The translations under genes were made by a program, and so were the position numbers. 64,000 bases of DNA from Lethocerus indicus. Lineage: Eukaryota > Arthropoda > Insecta > Hemiptera > Belostomatidae. Under the pieces are notes generated by a model. That model was not told where the DNA came from. It searched no databases and saw only the letters and a program-made list of their open reading frames with translations. The stretch is taken from positions 17,952,442 through 18,016,441 of the forward strand of contig JACDQD010000008.1 in assembly GCA_019843655.1 (NCBI GenBank). Direction: 5' to 3'. Below, piece after piece: positions 21,191 to 34,717 of this stretch (its first letter is position 1; every line of letters begins with the position of its first letter).

Positions 21191-24100
21191 ACATTGATTC
21201 TTGTTATTTTTTTTTTCAATATTCTCCGCCCTAGCGCCAATTATAAAGAGGTCATTATTTTTTCGGAATAATGAATTTTAACCTCCGTCCTCCCGGTCCT
21301 TTAACTAGCTATTTCTGCACCCGAGGCAAACAATTTAAATCACCCCCCCTTTCAGCACTGAATTGAATAAGGGCTCTAAGCCCACCGGATAAAGAAGATG
21401 GAATGGAAATCGAGCAGTAGGGCAAAATGCGTTTCTACCAGCGGGCACGCGTTGTTATTATACTATTCGACATTATTAGCAAACAGCTCATGCGATTTTT
21501 TTACTACCGTTCCCTTAGGTCGGCTTCCACCTGTCCCCGGCAGAGTTTCCCTATAGTAAATAGTGAAGCACTTGGTTAAGAAATGCTGTGTTCATTAATA
21601 CTTTTACCTCGAAGCAATCTATTTTTTCTTATTTTTCTTATAAATATATTCGTACTTTATATTATCCTCAATCTTGTATTTTACTCCATTTAACTCAGGA
21701 TAATAAGAAACGCACTTTATATTTTACTATTGCGCTCGTAATAGTATAGTTATATACGATATAATTATGTGTCTTATACACCATCCAGAGAGGATCAATT
21801 TTTGGAATCCGGCTGTGTAGAAAGAATTCTGCCACACGGGCAATTTTACAAAAATCGACGCCCTGTAAAACGTCCGGTACTTTTTTTTGGGAAAGGAAAT
21901 TAATGCCGGCCAATTATAACGCCGCGGCCTCCTTTTTTCGCCCGTTTCTTGTTCTCCTTGGGGCTGCTGTTCTTCTTGGGAACAAGCCGGGCGCCTTGTT
22001 TTTACCCGAGCCACCGACGGTTGTACCAGGGCGGCCGAGTGAGGGGGCCCTGAAAGAAGGCGACTAGAGAATTTCATTGGTACGCCGTGTAAACAAGGCG
22101 ATCCGCTCTGTTTCTAACTTTTTTACCGTCAACAATCATCGCACCTCGGGCACACTTCCATTTCTGCGGAGAAACTAACTGAAGTATTCCACGAGTATAG
22201 ACATCTTATTTATAACATAGGATAAGGTGAAATTAATTCAAATTGTTACTGCTTATAAAGGGTAGTGAGTCCCCAGAACTCCATATAAAATACTGTGAAG
22301 TAATTCCAGTCTTCGCTGGGAATTTATTATTAGTGGGATGTTATGGACCAGATCGGACCACTAACCATTAATTCCCGTACCAATGGATAATATGAAAATG
22401 TAAATTCGGTGTAAATACATTGAAAATCATTATCGGCAATAAATTCCTATAATTAACACTGAAATAATATCGGATTTGAATCGCATTCCTCCTGTAGTCA
22501 ACTCAGTTATTACAAAATAACAATAACAACGCTCAGGAAATAGAGCCGTACCTTGGGGATTTAACTACTGGTTTATTGCTACCAAAATGCAGTTAATAAA
22601 TTTATCGTAATATTCGGATTATTTCTTCCATTAAGGAGGATAATTACAATTCCAAAAACCTGGATAATTTTTAGAAATGGGCTGCTGTGACCAACTGCTA
22701 CGATCATTTATCCGCGGTAATGCAGCATAACGGCAAGCCCTTATTAGGGCAGGTTGGGTTCGACTCCGGTCTCCCGGATTCGCTGTGAGAGAGAGAAACA
22801 GCCTGACCGCGGCCCATAGGTTTTAATATCAATTGCCCGCCGTCAGATCGCGCGGACAGATATTCTAAGTTATTTTCTTGTACAGGGCAGGAGAGGAAAA
22901 ACAGAAACAAAGAAAAAAAAGAGAGAAAGGAAAACGAGAAAAAAGTATAAATGCCGAAGGAACGTCGACAAGTTCGCGAGATATCAGGCATTCCGAGGGA
23001 ATCGGTCGCCCGCTCTCCAGTTTCTGCCTCTTGTCACAACACAAAAGTCGTAGGATTGCCCCGAGGCGCCCCCCCCCGGGCAAGTCCTCATCTTGTCTAA
23101 GATACGACCGATGCTTAGAGGCCTCCAAGCATGTCTACAATTCGGTGCCCTCATACCTAAAGAAGCCGTAAGAGAAATGTAGCCGTGCGGACTAGTTTTC
23201 AGTCACCGCCCCACCGCAGCGGGCAGATGAATCGCATCGAATTATAAAACATTCCACATTAATATTTAGACTCGAATCCAACCGAGCTGACCGGCCGTCC
23301 CTTTTAATATATACCCCAGAGTAATGAACTGTTCGGAATGAAGGAGAAATTACCGCTGTACAGCGGACATTAGTTGTAACGATATACAATAGTTGGACCT
23401 TCTATAGAGTTCCTCTTACGCGTAAAATTAATACAGGAGTTGGAATCATTTAAAATGCGGTTGGATTTTACTTCAGGCAGTACAAATTTCGCCCCCGATT
23501 TTCTTTCTTAGGCTAGCCTTTATTATTTACTAAGCTATATTTATTAGCTTCTCGTATCTTCAACATCTCTGTTAGTAATCACGTCACTTGTCGATACGGA
23601 ATCCCAAACAGATTCAGTTATTTATTTCTCTTCACACTCGGTACAGTGAACGCAAATTCCGCCTCGCTTATATAAGCAGTGGTGGTCATTCTGTATAAAG
23701 TGGCCCCGAGTCACATAAATAACTATTGTTTCTTTTTTTTTGTTGGTACCACGCGTTTTTTCCCCTCTTTGACCCTGGAAGCGCTCTTCTTCAATCGGTC
23801 TGACAATTAGTTCGAATTTGTCTCTCTTTCAAACAGCCGTAGAATCGCCTATTCCCGTTGCGGGCCCAGAAAGACTTGAGTATGATTGAAAATATGACAT
23901 TCTGAATGGGGGTCGTAGACTTTACAACATCACCCGACCCAGCCTAGCCTCATTGGGGACACAAACACCTTGAAAAGTCTAGTTACGGGCACCTGTATTA
24001 GTCACCTTGAATAAAATGTTCCGAAGGGTCACTGGTCCTTGCTCCAGTTTAATCTGAAATACTTTTCTGTTTTCCTTATGTCTCTAAGGTGTTATGCATA

Positions 24101-25060
24101 ACTTGGTGGTGGAAAGAAATACTACTTCAGGAAAGAAAGAGAGAATATCGCTAGGAGGAGTGGTTGGAAAGAATGAACTAATGAAGGGGTACGAAGGTGA
24201 GAATGTTTTTGGGGTAGGGGAGGAGGCGGTGCATTAGCCCCGAGGTCCGAGCACTAAAGAGCAGTTAGCATTCTGTATTTCAATAGCAGTATATCATGGC
24301 CTCCCGGATCGCGAGCTCCTCCAGGGGGGTGTAGACCTCCTCCTCTCTCGGGCTGACGCCGGGTTATTTACGGTGGGTCCCGAGGCCGGGTATACGCTTT
24401 CTAAAAATGTTTTCCGGTGCCCGGGGGCTTTCTAATGGGCGCGCCATATGGGCCGCTCAATTAGGCCCATAAATACGACGGGTAGGTGTGGCCCTCTCCC
24501 AGAGACCTGCCGGCATCGGGCCCTTTATGACGGTTATTGACGGCCACTTAGGCAGCGGACGGGTTAAACAATGTCCGCTTAATATTTTCTGTTAATTTTA
24601 TCATTTCAACCTTTGCGGACCAACGAAAGACGCCTTCGGCACTGCTAAAAGGCATTACTGTCCGCATAAATTATTTTAATTACCAATCAATTGCTACCGC
24701 TATCAGGACCTCACTAGAACACCACTAAATTGGTAGTTATTTTATTAACTCCGGGGTAATATTAGACAGCAGTCGATTGCTTTAAATTAGATCATTAAAT
24801 CGATGTTCACGTTTAATGAGCGTGTAATAAAAAATTTCGCATTCCTTATTTCATTCCTAATATTCTAGTGAATGATTAAGTCCTGTCCACTATCTGGAAA
24901 ATGTGCTCCCCCCCCCGGTGTTGGGGGTTCACTCATTACCATGTAATAAAGTCATCTCCAGGGTGATGGTGAGAGGGCTGGTCGTCATCATCAACTTCGC
25001 CCTGGCTTGGTGCGCCTAATGAGACAATGCCGCCAACCCCGCTGATAAATACGCGGCCAC
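21191..25060. other. Non-coding stretch
   Basis: Mostly A+T-rich with isolated GC patches. Minus-strand frames of 72-116 codons at 21695-22077 and frames on both strands at 22704-23171 show no domain. A GGTTCGACTCC box-B-like string at 22757 has no tRNA fold around it. A run of C is at 24907-24916. Nothing else is recognised. Confidence 0.55.
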
Positions 25061-26100
25061 TCTCGTCCTCGGAGTACCGCCCTCGGCGCTAAAAAAAATG
25101 TCCTTCCCCCCTCTCGCCGTCGGAGTTCATCACGCGCGTTCGGCGATAATGGAGTGGAAGGCGCCCCGGGCGGCGCAGGCTGGGGGGGTGGTGGTGGTAA
25201 TGTACCCGGGGCCCGCTCCGGTCATTACCTCACTATCGGTAATGCTCCCGAAATCTCAAGTGCCTGGGTTCACATTTTTTCTTCCTCTCCACAGCGTCCA
25301 TTTACGGAGGATCCGGTTCAATAAACAGACACGATAGGGCTACTGGCGCGAGACGGAGGGAGATGGACGTTTCCGTTACTTGTGCATAACAGAAACAGTT
25401 GACCACACCGGTTTTGGGTAGTAGCATTTCAGCATGGCGGTAGACCTATCGTACCTCAAATCTGGTTCAATTGTCCGATCAACGTTTAGGACCGCAGTAG
25501 CAGAAAACAGAAAAAATCTCACCAGCGATGACAAATTTCTTAAACAAAGAAAACATATATCTTCTTTGTGAACAGCGGTTATAAAGGGCGCAGGGTTTTT
25601 AGGAAAAAAAGCGATTTTATAAAAGGCGGGGAATTTTGTGCTCCGAGTCGTATACGATTGCTCTAGGAGAGCCGCAATCAAGGCCCTCCTATCACATTAT
25701 CTGCTAAACGCAGCTTTCAAGCCCACGGGAGAGAGGGTGGCCGTGGAGCGGCGGTGGGGGCGGGGGTGGTACCCTCAATCAGGCTCCGTATTACCGGCCG
25801 AGGGAGAAAACAGTAGCCCATTCAGGGCCCCCTCTTACCACCGCCGCTCTTTCCACTTTTCTTTTTGTATCGGCGGTAATTTCGGGTTGGGCGTGGTGGC
25901 CTCCCCGCTCGGGGATATTCCCCCTTCGCCCACTCCCCTCTCGCCCCTTGCCTTCCCCTTCGGGCTTTTACCCGCCCTTTTCACTAATGACCACCCGTTC
26001 TCGGCCCTCGGACACTCCAAGGAAGGTTTCGGACCCCCGCCCATAAAGCCAATAATGAACTTCGAGGGTTGCTGGAAAAATTGCAACGGGATCGATATTT
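25061..26100. other. GC-rich block, no gene recognised
   Basis: CpG-rich at 25070-25220 and 25740-26040. The 154-codon plus-strand frame at 25638-26102 starts at a non-ATG codon and is rich in Pro, Gly and Ser because of base composition; an antisense frame overlaps it. No domain, signal peptide or splice structure supports coding. Confidence 0.55.
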
Positions 26101-29100
26101 GAACTTCGCGTTTTTCCTTTTTTTTAATTTAAACATTAGAAATGGACACGATTGACTCGTTATGTTTCAATGACGGTATACGAAAAATGAGAATGTTGGG
26201 CTTCCTCTTCCTACCGATTCTGATTCATAGAATCGGCGTATCCTGTCCCGATCTGAACTAGAAGGTGACTCCTATAAATCTGAAGTGATATAGAATTCGT
26301 TGGGATTATGCCTTTCGATACATTATATATGGAATGCAAAATACTCTCGTCGATTTGGTCCGATGCTTCGGTTAGTGCCCATTCCATTTAAGTTGAACAT
26401 AATAGCATACGCCCGTTACCGCCGGAGTTATCATTGTACTAGTTAACCCTGTCTTATTTTAATTGATTTATATTCAATGCGCTATAATATTATAGGTATA
26501 GTTATGTGCCATGAAAAATGTTTCAATATTAGCAAGGAGTAAATTATCATCCTTAGGAATACTCCTCGTCTGTACTTTTCACTATTATAGCGACGTATGT
26601 TGTTTGAATTCAAAAAGGTGATAATAAAAAGGGATGACTGATTAGGGTTTGAAAGAGGCCGTCATTAATACTCCTCAACTGGAACCCCCTTCCCTTTGTT
26701 AACAAATAACATCGAAAACACTTCTCTTCCGACAATGTAAACTGTCGCGCACTATCGGATTTACAACGGGTGACACCCCACACAACAATATCCAGCAATT
26801 TAGCGCCCCCACCGGCCCGGGGGCGACAATGGAGCGTTCTGATTAGGCCCCGGGTTGTCAATGGAGGGCCTCTTGTTAGGGCCCCTCGGTAATTGGGATT
26901 TATCTGGGCGGCCATCAGGCCCACAAGTCCCTCACCTCTTACCTCGCCCGCCACTAATCAAGACGTGCCCGCACACATCGGCCTACACACACTTCGATTT
27001 CCACAACCATTTCCAGCAGAATTATATAGAAAGAGTGGAAAGAACAGAGTAACCAGCCAGTCTCTGAGTGTAACCGCAAATCAGGGAGAAATCTCCTCAT
27101 GTCCCCACGATGGCTCAAGACGGAGCGGATGTGCCTAATAACCCTATTATATTACTGACACACTGCTACTGGCCAATGTAAGAAGTCGAGGTAGGTTTGT
27201 ATTGGGAAAGTCGAGGAGGAATCGGCAGCATTTTCTTCCAGGTCTTGCCACGAGCTAAAATCTTATCAAACGACGGACGTGTGCGCGATTAGCGACACTT
27301 AAGTAGCAGCTTTCGCCGTTCAACCGGATAAAAATCCCGGCCCATTACCCAACCGGTTGAATGATGGGCATGGGACTGCTCGCCTAGTATAGGATAATTA
27401 GTCCGACCGACTGATTGTCAAGATTCCTTTCAGCCCAGAGATAACGAGTATAGGGTGGCCTGGGCTCGGGCCATGAGGCGGTGCCTCCCTACATAGCTGG
27501 CTAATGAAACCGGTTTACAACAAGTAAAAAAAAAATGTTATTTTTTACCCGAGTAACTAGGAACGCGACGACTTCCGAGATAAGTATAAAAATCTTGTTA
27601 AAATCGGTCGAATGACCGATAAGGTTATTTTAAACGTTTACTGCCACGACTGTATGCATATATTTTCCGGGTAGTTTATCGTGAGACCGCGAGCGACTTA
27701 CACCGTAAAATTCTGAATGTTCCCGCGGGAGCAATAAAACGGCCACCGGATCCATTAAAGGGGATTTGTCCCGATCTGATTGCCGGATCTTAAATTTAAC
27801 CGCATTGTAAAAAAAGGAATTAAAAACGGAAAAAGGAATAAATAAAGTGAAAAACCGACGGATTGAAAAACCGTACTGGAGATTCCGCGGAACGGGAAAT
27901 CAACGGAGTGTAAATTTACGTTATTGTCCGGCGTTAAAAAGCCATATCGAGATCCGGAGGCTGGGCACGGCCCGGCCCTGCTCGGATATTAAAACCAGCG
28001 AGCGCATATATAAAACTGGGCCTATCAGATGGAAAGCGCCAACTCGAAAGGGGCCTTATAAGGACACGCCGAGATAGTTGGCTCAATTAGTTTATCATTT
28101 AATTAGATCTCACAAACAGAGTCTTTGAGGTGCATGAAATCACTGAAAGGGGTTTTTACTCGTTATCGGACCTCGAGATTATATAAATGGTCGGGGAGCC
28201 TTTCGAAATGATAAAGGCCTTCCCCCATTCCCTTTCCTCGGACTCTCTTTCCCCCCTTCCTCCTGCCGGGCCTATCTGTTTTTACTAGGGTTATAAATGG
28301 CCGCTGAAAGGATCATCAATTTTAATAATCTTCAATCTGCCATCGGCTTCCGAAATAAGAGTTGTTGAAGACGGGAAGAATGAAGGGGGGCGGAAAAATG
28401 AAGGCGTCGTCTCCCCCTCCATTATTGTTTCCCCCCCCCGTTCAGGAACCGAGAATCGGACTTGACGGCAATTCCGAATTTATAGAGAGCCTGTTTTAGC
28501 GGGAACATCATTCATGTTCGATTTCTTCCTTCGTTCAATCTCATCCCGAGAGGAGAACTCGCGGCATACTACAGTGTTCGGAACCTGTCCACTCTAAGGT
28601 ACCACCGCCATCTAGTGTACATACAAATAACTGCTACGTTCAACTAAATCTTGCATTGTCTAAGGAACATATTTTGTAAGTACAGATAGTAATTTCACGA
28701 CGAATCGGATAAAAATCTAGTCGATACTATTATAATTATTTCCTGCAACACTCATAAATTCCGAGAAAGGAGGAAATTTAACATTGTATTTATTCTTTAA
28801 ATTGAAATTTGCTACTGCATACTACGGACTCGGATTGGACTCTTAACATGATATAATTTCAAGTTAAATATTTCAGTTATTTTCAGTTAACTACAGATTA
28901 TCCCTATACCATCTACAGTTTAAAATGTGCTCATCGGAAGTAGTAGTTTGTGTGAGTTCGCATAGCAGTAATACAATGAGATGCGTTCACACGTAGTAAT
29001 TGCAGTAACACAGGCCGCTTAGCGCCATGTACTCCTAATAATATTCTTAAATTTCATGATGTATGTATATTTTCCAGTTGCTTTTGTAATATCACAAAAC

Positions 29101-32100
29101 TCATCTATTTTGTTTATTAATGTTTTCGGCTATCGTAGGTACGATGTGGTCATAAGGTGTGATAGTTAAGTTAGAATGAACAGGACATTGAACGGAATTT
29201 GCAGTTTCAACTTCTCGACCGGTATCATGATTTCGAATTCCGGAAGCAGAACAATGTAACGCTTTTGTCTTTTTACGGAGTTGTAAGACTGGAAAAAATG
29301 CGACCCGAATTTTAAATTTTAGACATAAAAATCTATCTTCTTTCCCACCCCCACCCCATCATAATTGCCGGCCCCCCGATATAATTGAGTACTTTATACA
29401 GATAACTGTCTTGCCAAGGATTAACGCGGGGGCTGTAACGGGGTCGTAACATTTAATGGTGTTGTAGGGCGGGCGTGGGGGTGGTGGGGGCCTGTAGACT
29501 CTCTATCATTATTATCAATTAAGTGGGAGCATTAAATCGGACAAAAAAAAGGAAAAAAACGCCCAATAATAATAAGGTTTAAAGGCGCGTTTATTAATTC
29601 TCCGTCCCTCTCTCTCCCTCCCGTCGTACCATCAATCTCTCCCTCTCGCTCACCGCCCCCCTTTTCTAATGCTCGCCAATCACAGGGCCATTTCGTAAGC
29701 CGAAGACCGGTAATTTCTGCTCAATTTCTTTTTTGTTTAAACGCTTTTTTTCATTTTTTAATAGTAGCCCAGTAGTTGTTATACGAGCCGTGTAATTGAC
29801 AGTTCGACAGAAATTAAGCGGAATAGTATAACAACCGGTAATGACGGCGTTGCCAAACGATTTCCACGCCGTGTAGGGGAAGAGGAGGGAGGGAGGAGCG
29901 AGCGAGAAGGCGGGGAAGAGGGAGGAGGGAGAATTTAATTTACCCTCTCTATTCAACCAGAGGACAATTATAATGAATCCCCACCCCCCTAATCTGTCGA
30001 TACTTTTAAATTCTTTCAGTACTCGCCCGAGCGAAGATTTCTAAAATACAGTTTAATTATGGGAAAGCCGTTCATTAAACTGAAATAAAGGTGGAATAAA
30101 AAGATAATTCCGAACAATAACTATTATACGATCAGTTATTTACGTGGGAAATCTGCCAAGGGGAATAGTAAGCTCCAATAAATGTAATGCCTTCGACCAA
30201 GCGAGGCTCCGGGTATCGGCTGCTCCCACTCTCTTCTCCCACACGTGTATATACACGTTTTATTGCTCGTTTTATATTAGTTATATTGCTATGAGAATTT
30301 GGTTCCACGTACCGGGCGGCTGTGACGATAGTTCACGGATATATTGGTAGGGCCTTTGATTACTGTCATCCGGATTACGGTAGTTGAATAACACAAATAT
30401 GAAATACATCCGAGGAATGTGTTCATGATGTCGGGTTTACCGCCCGGCAGGTATCAGTTGACGTCTTCATACCGAGAAAATAATCTGTAGCTTGTATAAC
30501 GGCCGTTTAGGTTTTTTCCCTCCGGAATAAAAACAAATGACTGTAATTACGAGATTGGTTCTGGGTCTCGGACAAACGGGATATTAATTCCGAAGCGGTA
30601 TGGCGGCTTTATACGTATGCTCCATGGTCACGCCTGTAATTGTTGCAGGAATCGGATACACCTTTTTTCGATCGCAAAGAAAATTATTTATGAATTATTG
30701 CGAGGACACGATTGTTGTGAGGAAACAGAAAATCGAAAAACGCCTTGTTATCCTTATTTCGTCACAGTCTACTCGTAGCGTTAACATCGCGTTACTTACA
30801 AAAGACTTACGGTCCCTCCGAGGGGTATTGCATAAAAATGAGGGAATGCTGAACCTGTAATCGATTTTATTCAGTCCACATTGCCACTATTGCCGCATTT
30901 TTAGTTTACGTTTGAGTTTTTCTAAAGCAGAGGATATGAAATATATAAGTCGAAATAAATATACCCGCCCGGCTCATTGAGAAATGTTCTCGAGGCGTGA
31001 AAAACCCGCGACAAGTGTCAAAAGAAAAGAATCGAAAATTTATAAAAGAAATTTCCCCGGCTCTTTCCGAGTGGCTATTCAAATCACTCACTTATCACAC
31101 GAATAGAGAAAGTGACGGTGTGACTGGGAGGGCGATGGGGAGAGGGACAGAGAGAATATAGGGGTAATTACAGGTTATTTTCTCGAGCGATTATCGTCCA
31201 ACGTTTCAAAAATAAACGAGTCAGGTTATAAGGCACGGGGGCAGAGCATTTAACCGGACCCACTAATTGCCTACAAAATACAACCGGCTGACAAATGTTT
31301 TTTTTTTACCTCCGTCTCTTTTAATACTCCCCCCGACCGGTTGGATAAAAAGCCCGCATTAAGTGGGGCTTTGAATATAGGGCTCTGTCTCTCTCTCTCT
31401 CCCTCTCCAAGTTATCTGTCACCGTTCGCGTGTTCTGGACCAGTTCCGGATTTTCGCACAACCTCTGCAGAGAGGTGAAAGGAGGTCGTAAACATTTATG
31501 TTTAAAGAATCCCCCCCCCTACCCCTTCGCAACCCAATCGCATAAGGCAAAGAGAAACTAAATAAGGGCCTCGCATCGAGTCGTGCACGACCCCACGGGA
31601 CAAATAATTCCGGGGATAACCTTTCAGACTGTAACTGGTCTAAGTTAATTGCCAATTAAATGTAGTTTAAAATGGAAATTGAATTCGGTCAGTTTACGAA
31701 GGCCGTGGAGCCCGTTCAAATCGGCATTTACCAACAAGTGAAAGCTCTCTCCGAAATAGCAACAGGTCGAGAAATTCTAGGACTAGACTATTCGGAGTGA
31801 CAGAACGTACAGAATTGTAATGTTTATCGTAAAATTTTCGATCCCACAAGTTGTCGCGGCCTCACTCCAAATAATGCGGACCTCTCGGTAAGCGTTTGTT
31901 AACGCGAGGGTCGTAGATCGGATGAGCGGTGGCTTCTTCCCTTAGCGCCCGGATGGGACCCTGTATAACCAAACGGGGGTACTGATGAACACACGTGTAG
32001 TATACAATACATTCCCGGAATTCCGGGGTTGAAAATAATGTGAACATTCCTATGCGCGAGCGGATACCGCCGCCTTAAAAGCAATCCCCTTCAGCGGCTA

Positions 32101-32400
32101 AGCATTTAAATTGACGCTGATGCCATTCTTCTGGAAACATTCCTGGAACTTGGAATAAGCTTGACATTGCGCGACCTATTCAGGGAAATTTCTAGATAGC
32201 GTACTAAACAAAAAAAAATACTGAACAATTTATCTGTTTTTTTTAACATTTAGTGTATTTTCTTCCTTATTACGGTACGGCATAATTAATTTATGGAATT
32301 AAGGAATTCCACCGAAGTGAAAGGTTAGCTAATAGAAAGGCTGGGGGGAGATGATTGGTGAAGATCGGGGGATAATCGGTCAATAAAAGAGACATCTCTG
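26101..32400. other. Non-coding stretch
   Basis: Alternating A+T-rich DNA and small GC patches. Small features are a 16-base palindrome at 30243-30258 and a (CT)n run at 31386-31402. The 114-codon minus-strand frame at 26610-26954 and the 86-codon ATG frame at 30600-30860 resemble no family. No element ends or RNA genes were recognised. Confidence 0.5.
30243..30258. repeat. Perfect 16-base palindrome
   Basis: ACGTGTATATACACGT is exactly self-complementary and contains two ACGT-type half-sites around a TATA core. No known site matches fully. Confidence 0.8.
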
Positions 32401-34490
32401 CGGGCCCCAGGTGTGCCTGCATCTGGCCCTCTCATAGTGGACAACCTGCCACCTGCACTACCACCACCAATACGGCCCTACCAGACACTACAGCTACAGC
32501 GCCCTAATTGGGGGGCGGCCCGGAACAACTACCTCAGTGTAGGCGAAATACCTGTCTACGACGTCATCGATAAACCTCCCGATTTCGGAATTTATTTTGC
32601 TAGGGAGAATTTACATAGGGTTGTAATAAAAGCAGTAAAAGATGTTTTACAAAATATAAAAAATATCCTCATTATTTGGGGTGGAACGTGGCTCTAAATT
32701 TGTTACTATAACTGATAAATTAAGTACAATTAATGTCTTAAATATTATTTCTTCCAAACTCTATTTATTTATATACCTTTACATTTCTCTCAGCCGCAGC
32801 CTATAAGTTAATGCGGTTTCAGTCACACGAAAGCTTTGTCAGCGGCGTTTTAGCAATTATTAAGCAAGATAGATGTGTGTACAAAAGCCCGGTTAAATGC
32901 CGACAAATAAAGTGAGCCTCGGGAAACAAATTAATTTTCTTCACGGTCGAGGGGAATGGGGCCGATAGCGGCGGAGGTTTCGTGATCGGAGGGGGGTACC
33001 GTGCATTAAGGTGCTAGCCGGGGTAGGAGGCTGTTATGCAGGCGGCGCTGGGGCCGGGGGGAGGGCTCGGAGTACTTAGCGAATTACAGGCGTCAGGCGA
33101 TGCTGTGGCGTGACGCCGCCGCATAAATAGCGCCGACTAAATAATTTCCTAAGGGAGTTTTGTGCCGGGGACTGGTAGGGGTCGGGCGATAAGCGCCTCG
33201 GGGTAGTTGGAAGGGGAGGAGGATGTTGCGGTGAAGGGTGCGGGCGGGGGTCGGGTGCGACTACCGAATTATATATGTCGACCGGGAGATAGCGAGGAGA
33301 GGAGCGAAACTAGCTGGCGGCGGAGCGGTTGAAGGGGGTAGGGAAGATAGGGCGGAATAAGGTGCGAGAGGGAGAGTGACAGTAGTCTGAGTAGGGTTGG
33401 TGAGGAGCGGCGGGAGAGGATGAAGTTGGGGGTAAAGGTTTACAATAGCTTGGCACGGCAGACGATATCATGGTTGGTGGGGACCGGCGAGAGGGAGGGA
33501 TGATGGGGGGTAATAGAGTAGAGGTCGATGAGGGTGCGGAAGGAGGAGGGGGATGGGGAGGGGGCTCCAACCCTTATTGAGGCTACTTGGCTCATCAACA
33601 CCGGGGGTGAAGGGCGGGGCCCCGACTTCATCATTTGTGTCAATATCTGACTGATAAGATTTTGGCAAGTTCCTTCGCGTCGACACTCATTAGGAACGCT
33701 CTACAACTTATAATAGGCCCACATTAATATCTACTCTATATTTAACGAATACTTCGGTGTAATTTAAACGTCCAACTGGACGATTGATTTAACAACGCGA
33801 ATTTCGTAATATTGTTTTTACTCTTTGATTTGTAGCATTTTTATTGGGCCCTAACCTTTTCCTTATTCCTTTTCAGTTTCTTCTTGTCATCGTTAAATCC
33901 GCTTACCCTGAGGTGTTCACACGTTACCGGCTACTAAACTGTTACTCTGGTGGGATTGTGATCTATACTATAGCGTATACACTATACGCTATGAGAATGA
34001 AGTTCAGCAGCATAAAATTCACAAGAAACAATCCAGCCGATTTTTAATTTGAACGCAGGGTAAGTGAGCCACGAGAGAGAGCACGGTCCGACGCAAGGGG
34101 CATTTTATAACTATTTTCAGCTCATTAGGTACTTTTATAGCGTAGTCGGGACCACACCTAAGTCGACGTGCTGGGCGGAGAAAAATACCCGGGTTCATAA
34201 AGAGAGAGGGTGAGAGGAGGGAGTGAGCGAGGCTCGGGGCCGGTGAATTATTCATCAGTTGTTTCCCAGTTTTGTCAACAGTCCCGATTGTGTCCTTCCT
34301 CTCGGCGTATACACACACAGGTATAAAGTCATTAATTATGCCCGCATTGTAAATGTTTTCAGTGTCGCGACTTCTTGTTTCTGTTTTCTTTCCCTTTCTT
34401 TTTTCTACCCCCCGCTGTGTGCGTTTTGTATTATTTGTGCCGGCGGTGTATTTTGACGGGCCCCGACCCGAGACCCTGTTTGCCGTTCCA
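32401..34490. other. Non-coding stretch, G-rich island and hairpin
   Basis: A 94-codon plus-strand frame at 32413-32697 begins after CCCCAG and is Pro-rich at first, with no recognisable domain. Positions 32950-33600 are G-rich on the plus strand and give low-complexity Pro/Ser frames on the minus strand. A perfect inverted repeat is at 33970-33992. Confidence 0.5.
33970..33992. repeat. Perfect inverted repeat, 10-base arms
   Basis: ATAGCGTATA (33970-33979) and TATACGCTAT (33983-33992) pair perfectly across the three-base loop CAC. The surrounding sequence adds further TATA-type steps. Confidence 0.85.
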
Positions 34491-34516
34491 TTTCAGAGGT
34501 GGGCGGAAGAGTGAAA

Positions 34517-34717
34517 ATGTTGACTCTGGAGCGCCTCCTCACTGAGGCCCTCTCGAATATTGTCGCCCCCCTCCCGCATACCCCGATGGGTACTAATTAC
34601 TTCCTGAGACTCGTTAATTGCCCGGAAATAATTTTTGTCGACCCGACCGCTACCCCGGAGTCGGCCAATTCTCCCAAGAGAGCAAAGAGAACGGCTGAGC
34701 TCATCCACCGACACTGA
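34517..34717 (+). CDS. Possible small exon, unrecognised product
   Basis: A pyrimidine-rich tract ending TTCCATTTCAG at 34496 resembles a splice acceptor. Twenty bases later GAAAATG starts a 66-codon frame ending TGA at 34715-34717. The peptide has balanced composition, including LTLERLLTEALSNIVAPLP and a basic PKRAKR patch near residue 53. I recognise no family. A frame of similar length is open on the other strand, which weakens the case. It could be a terminal coding exon or chance. Confidence 0.2.
   Translation: MLTLERLLTEALSNIVAPLPHTPMGTNYFLRLVNCPEIIFVDPTATPESANSPKRAKRTAELIHRH

Noticed and set aside
22757..22767. GGTTCGACTCC, a tRNA box B-like string
   Set aside because: The bases on either side do not form a five-pair T stem, and no box A, acceptor stem or anticodon arm can be placed upstream.
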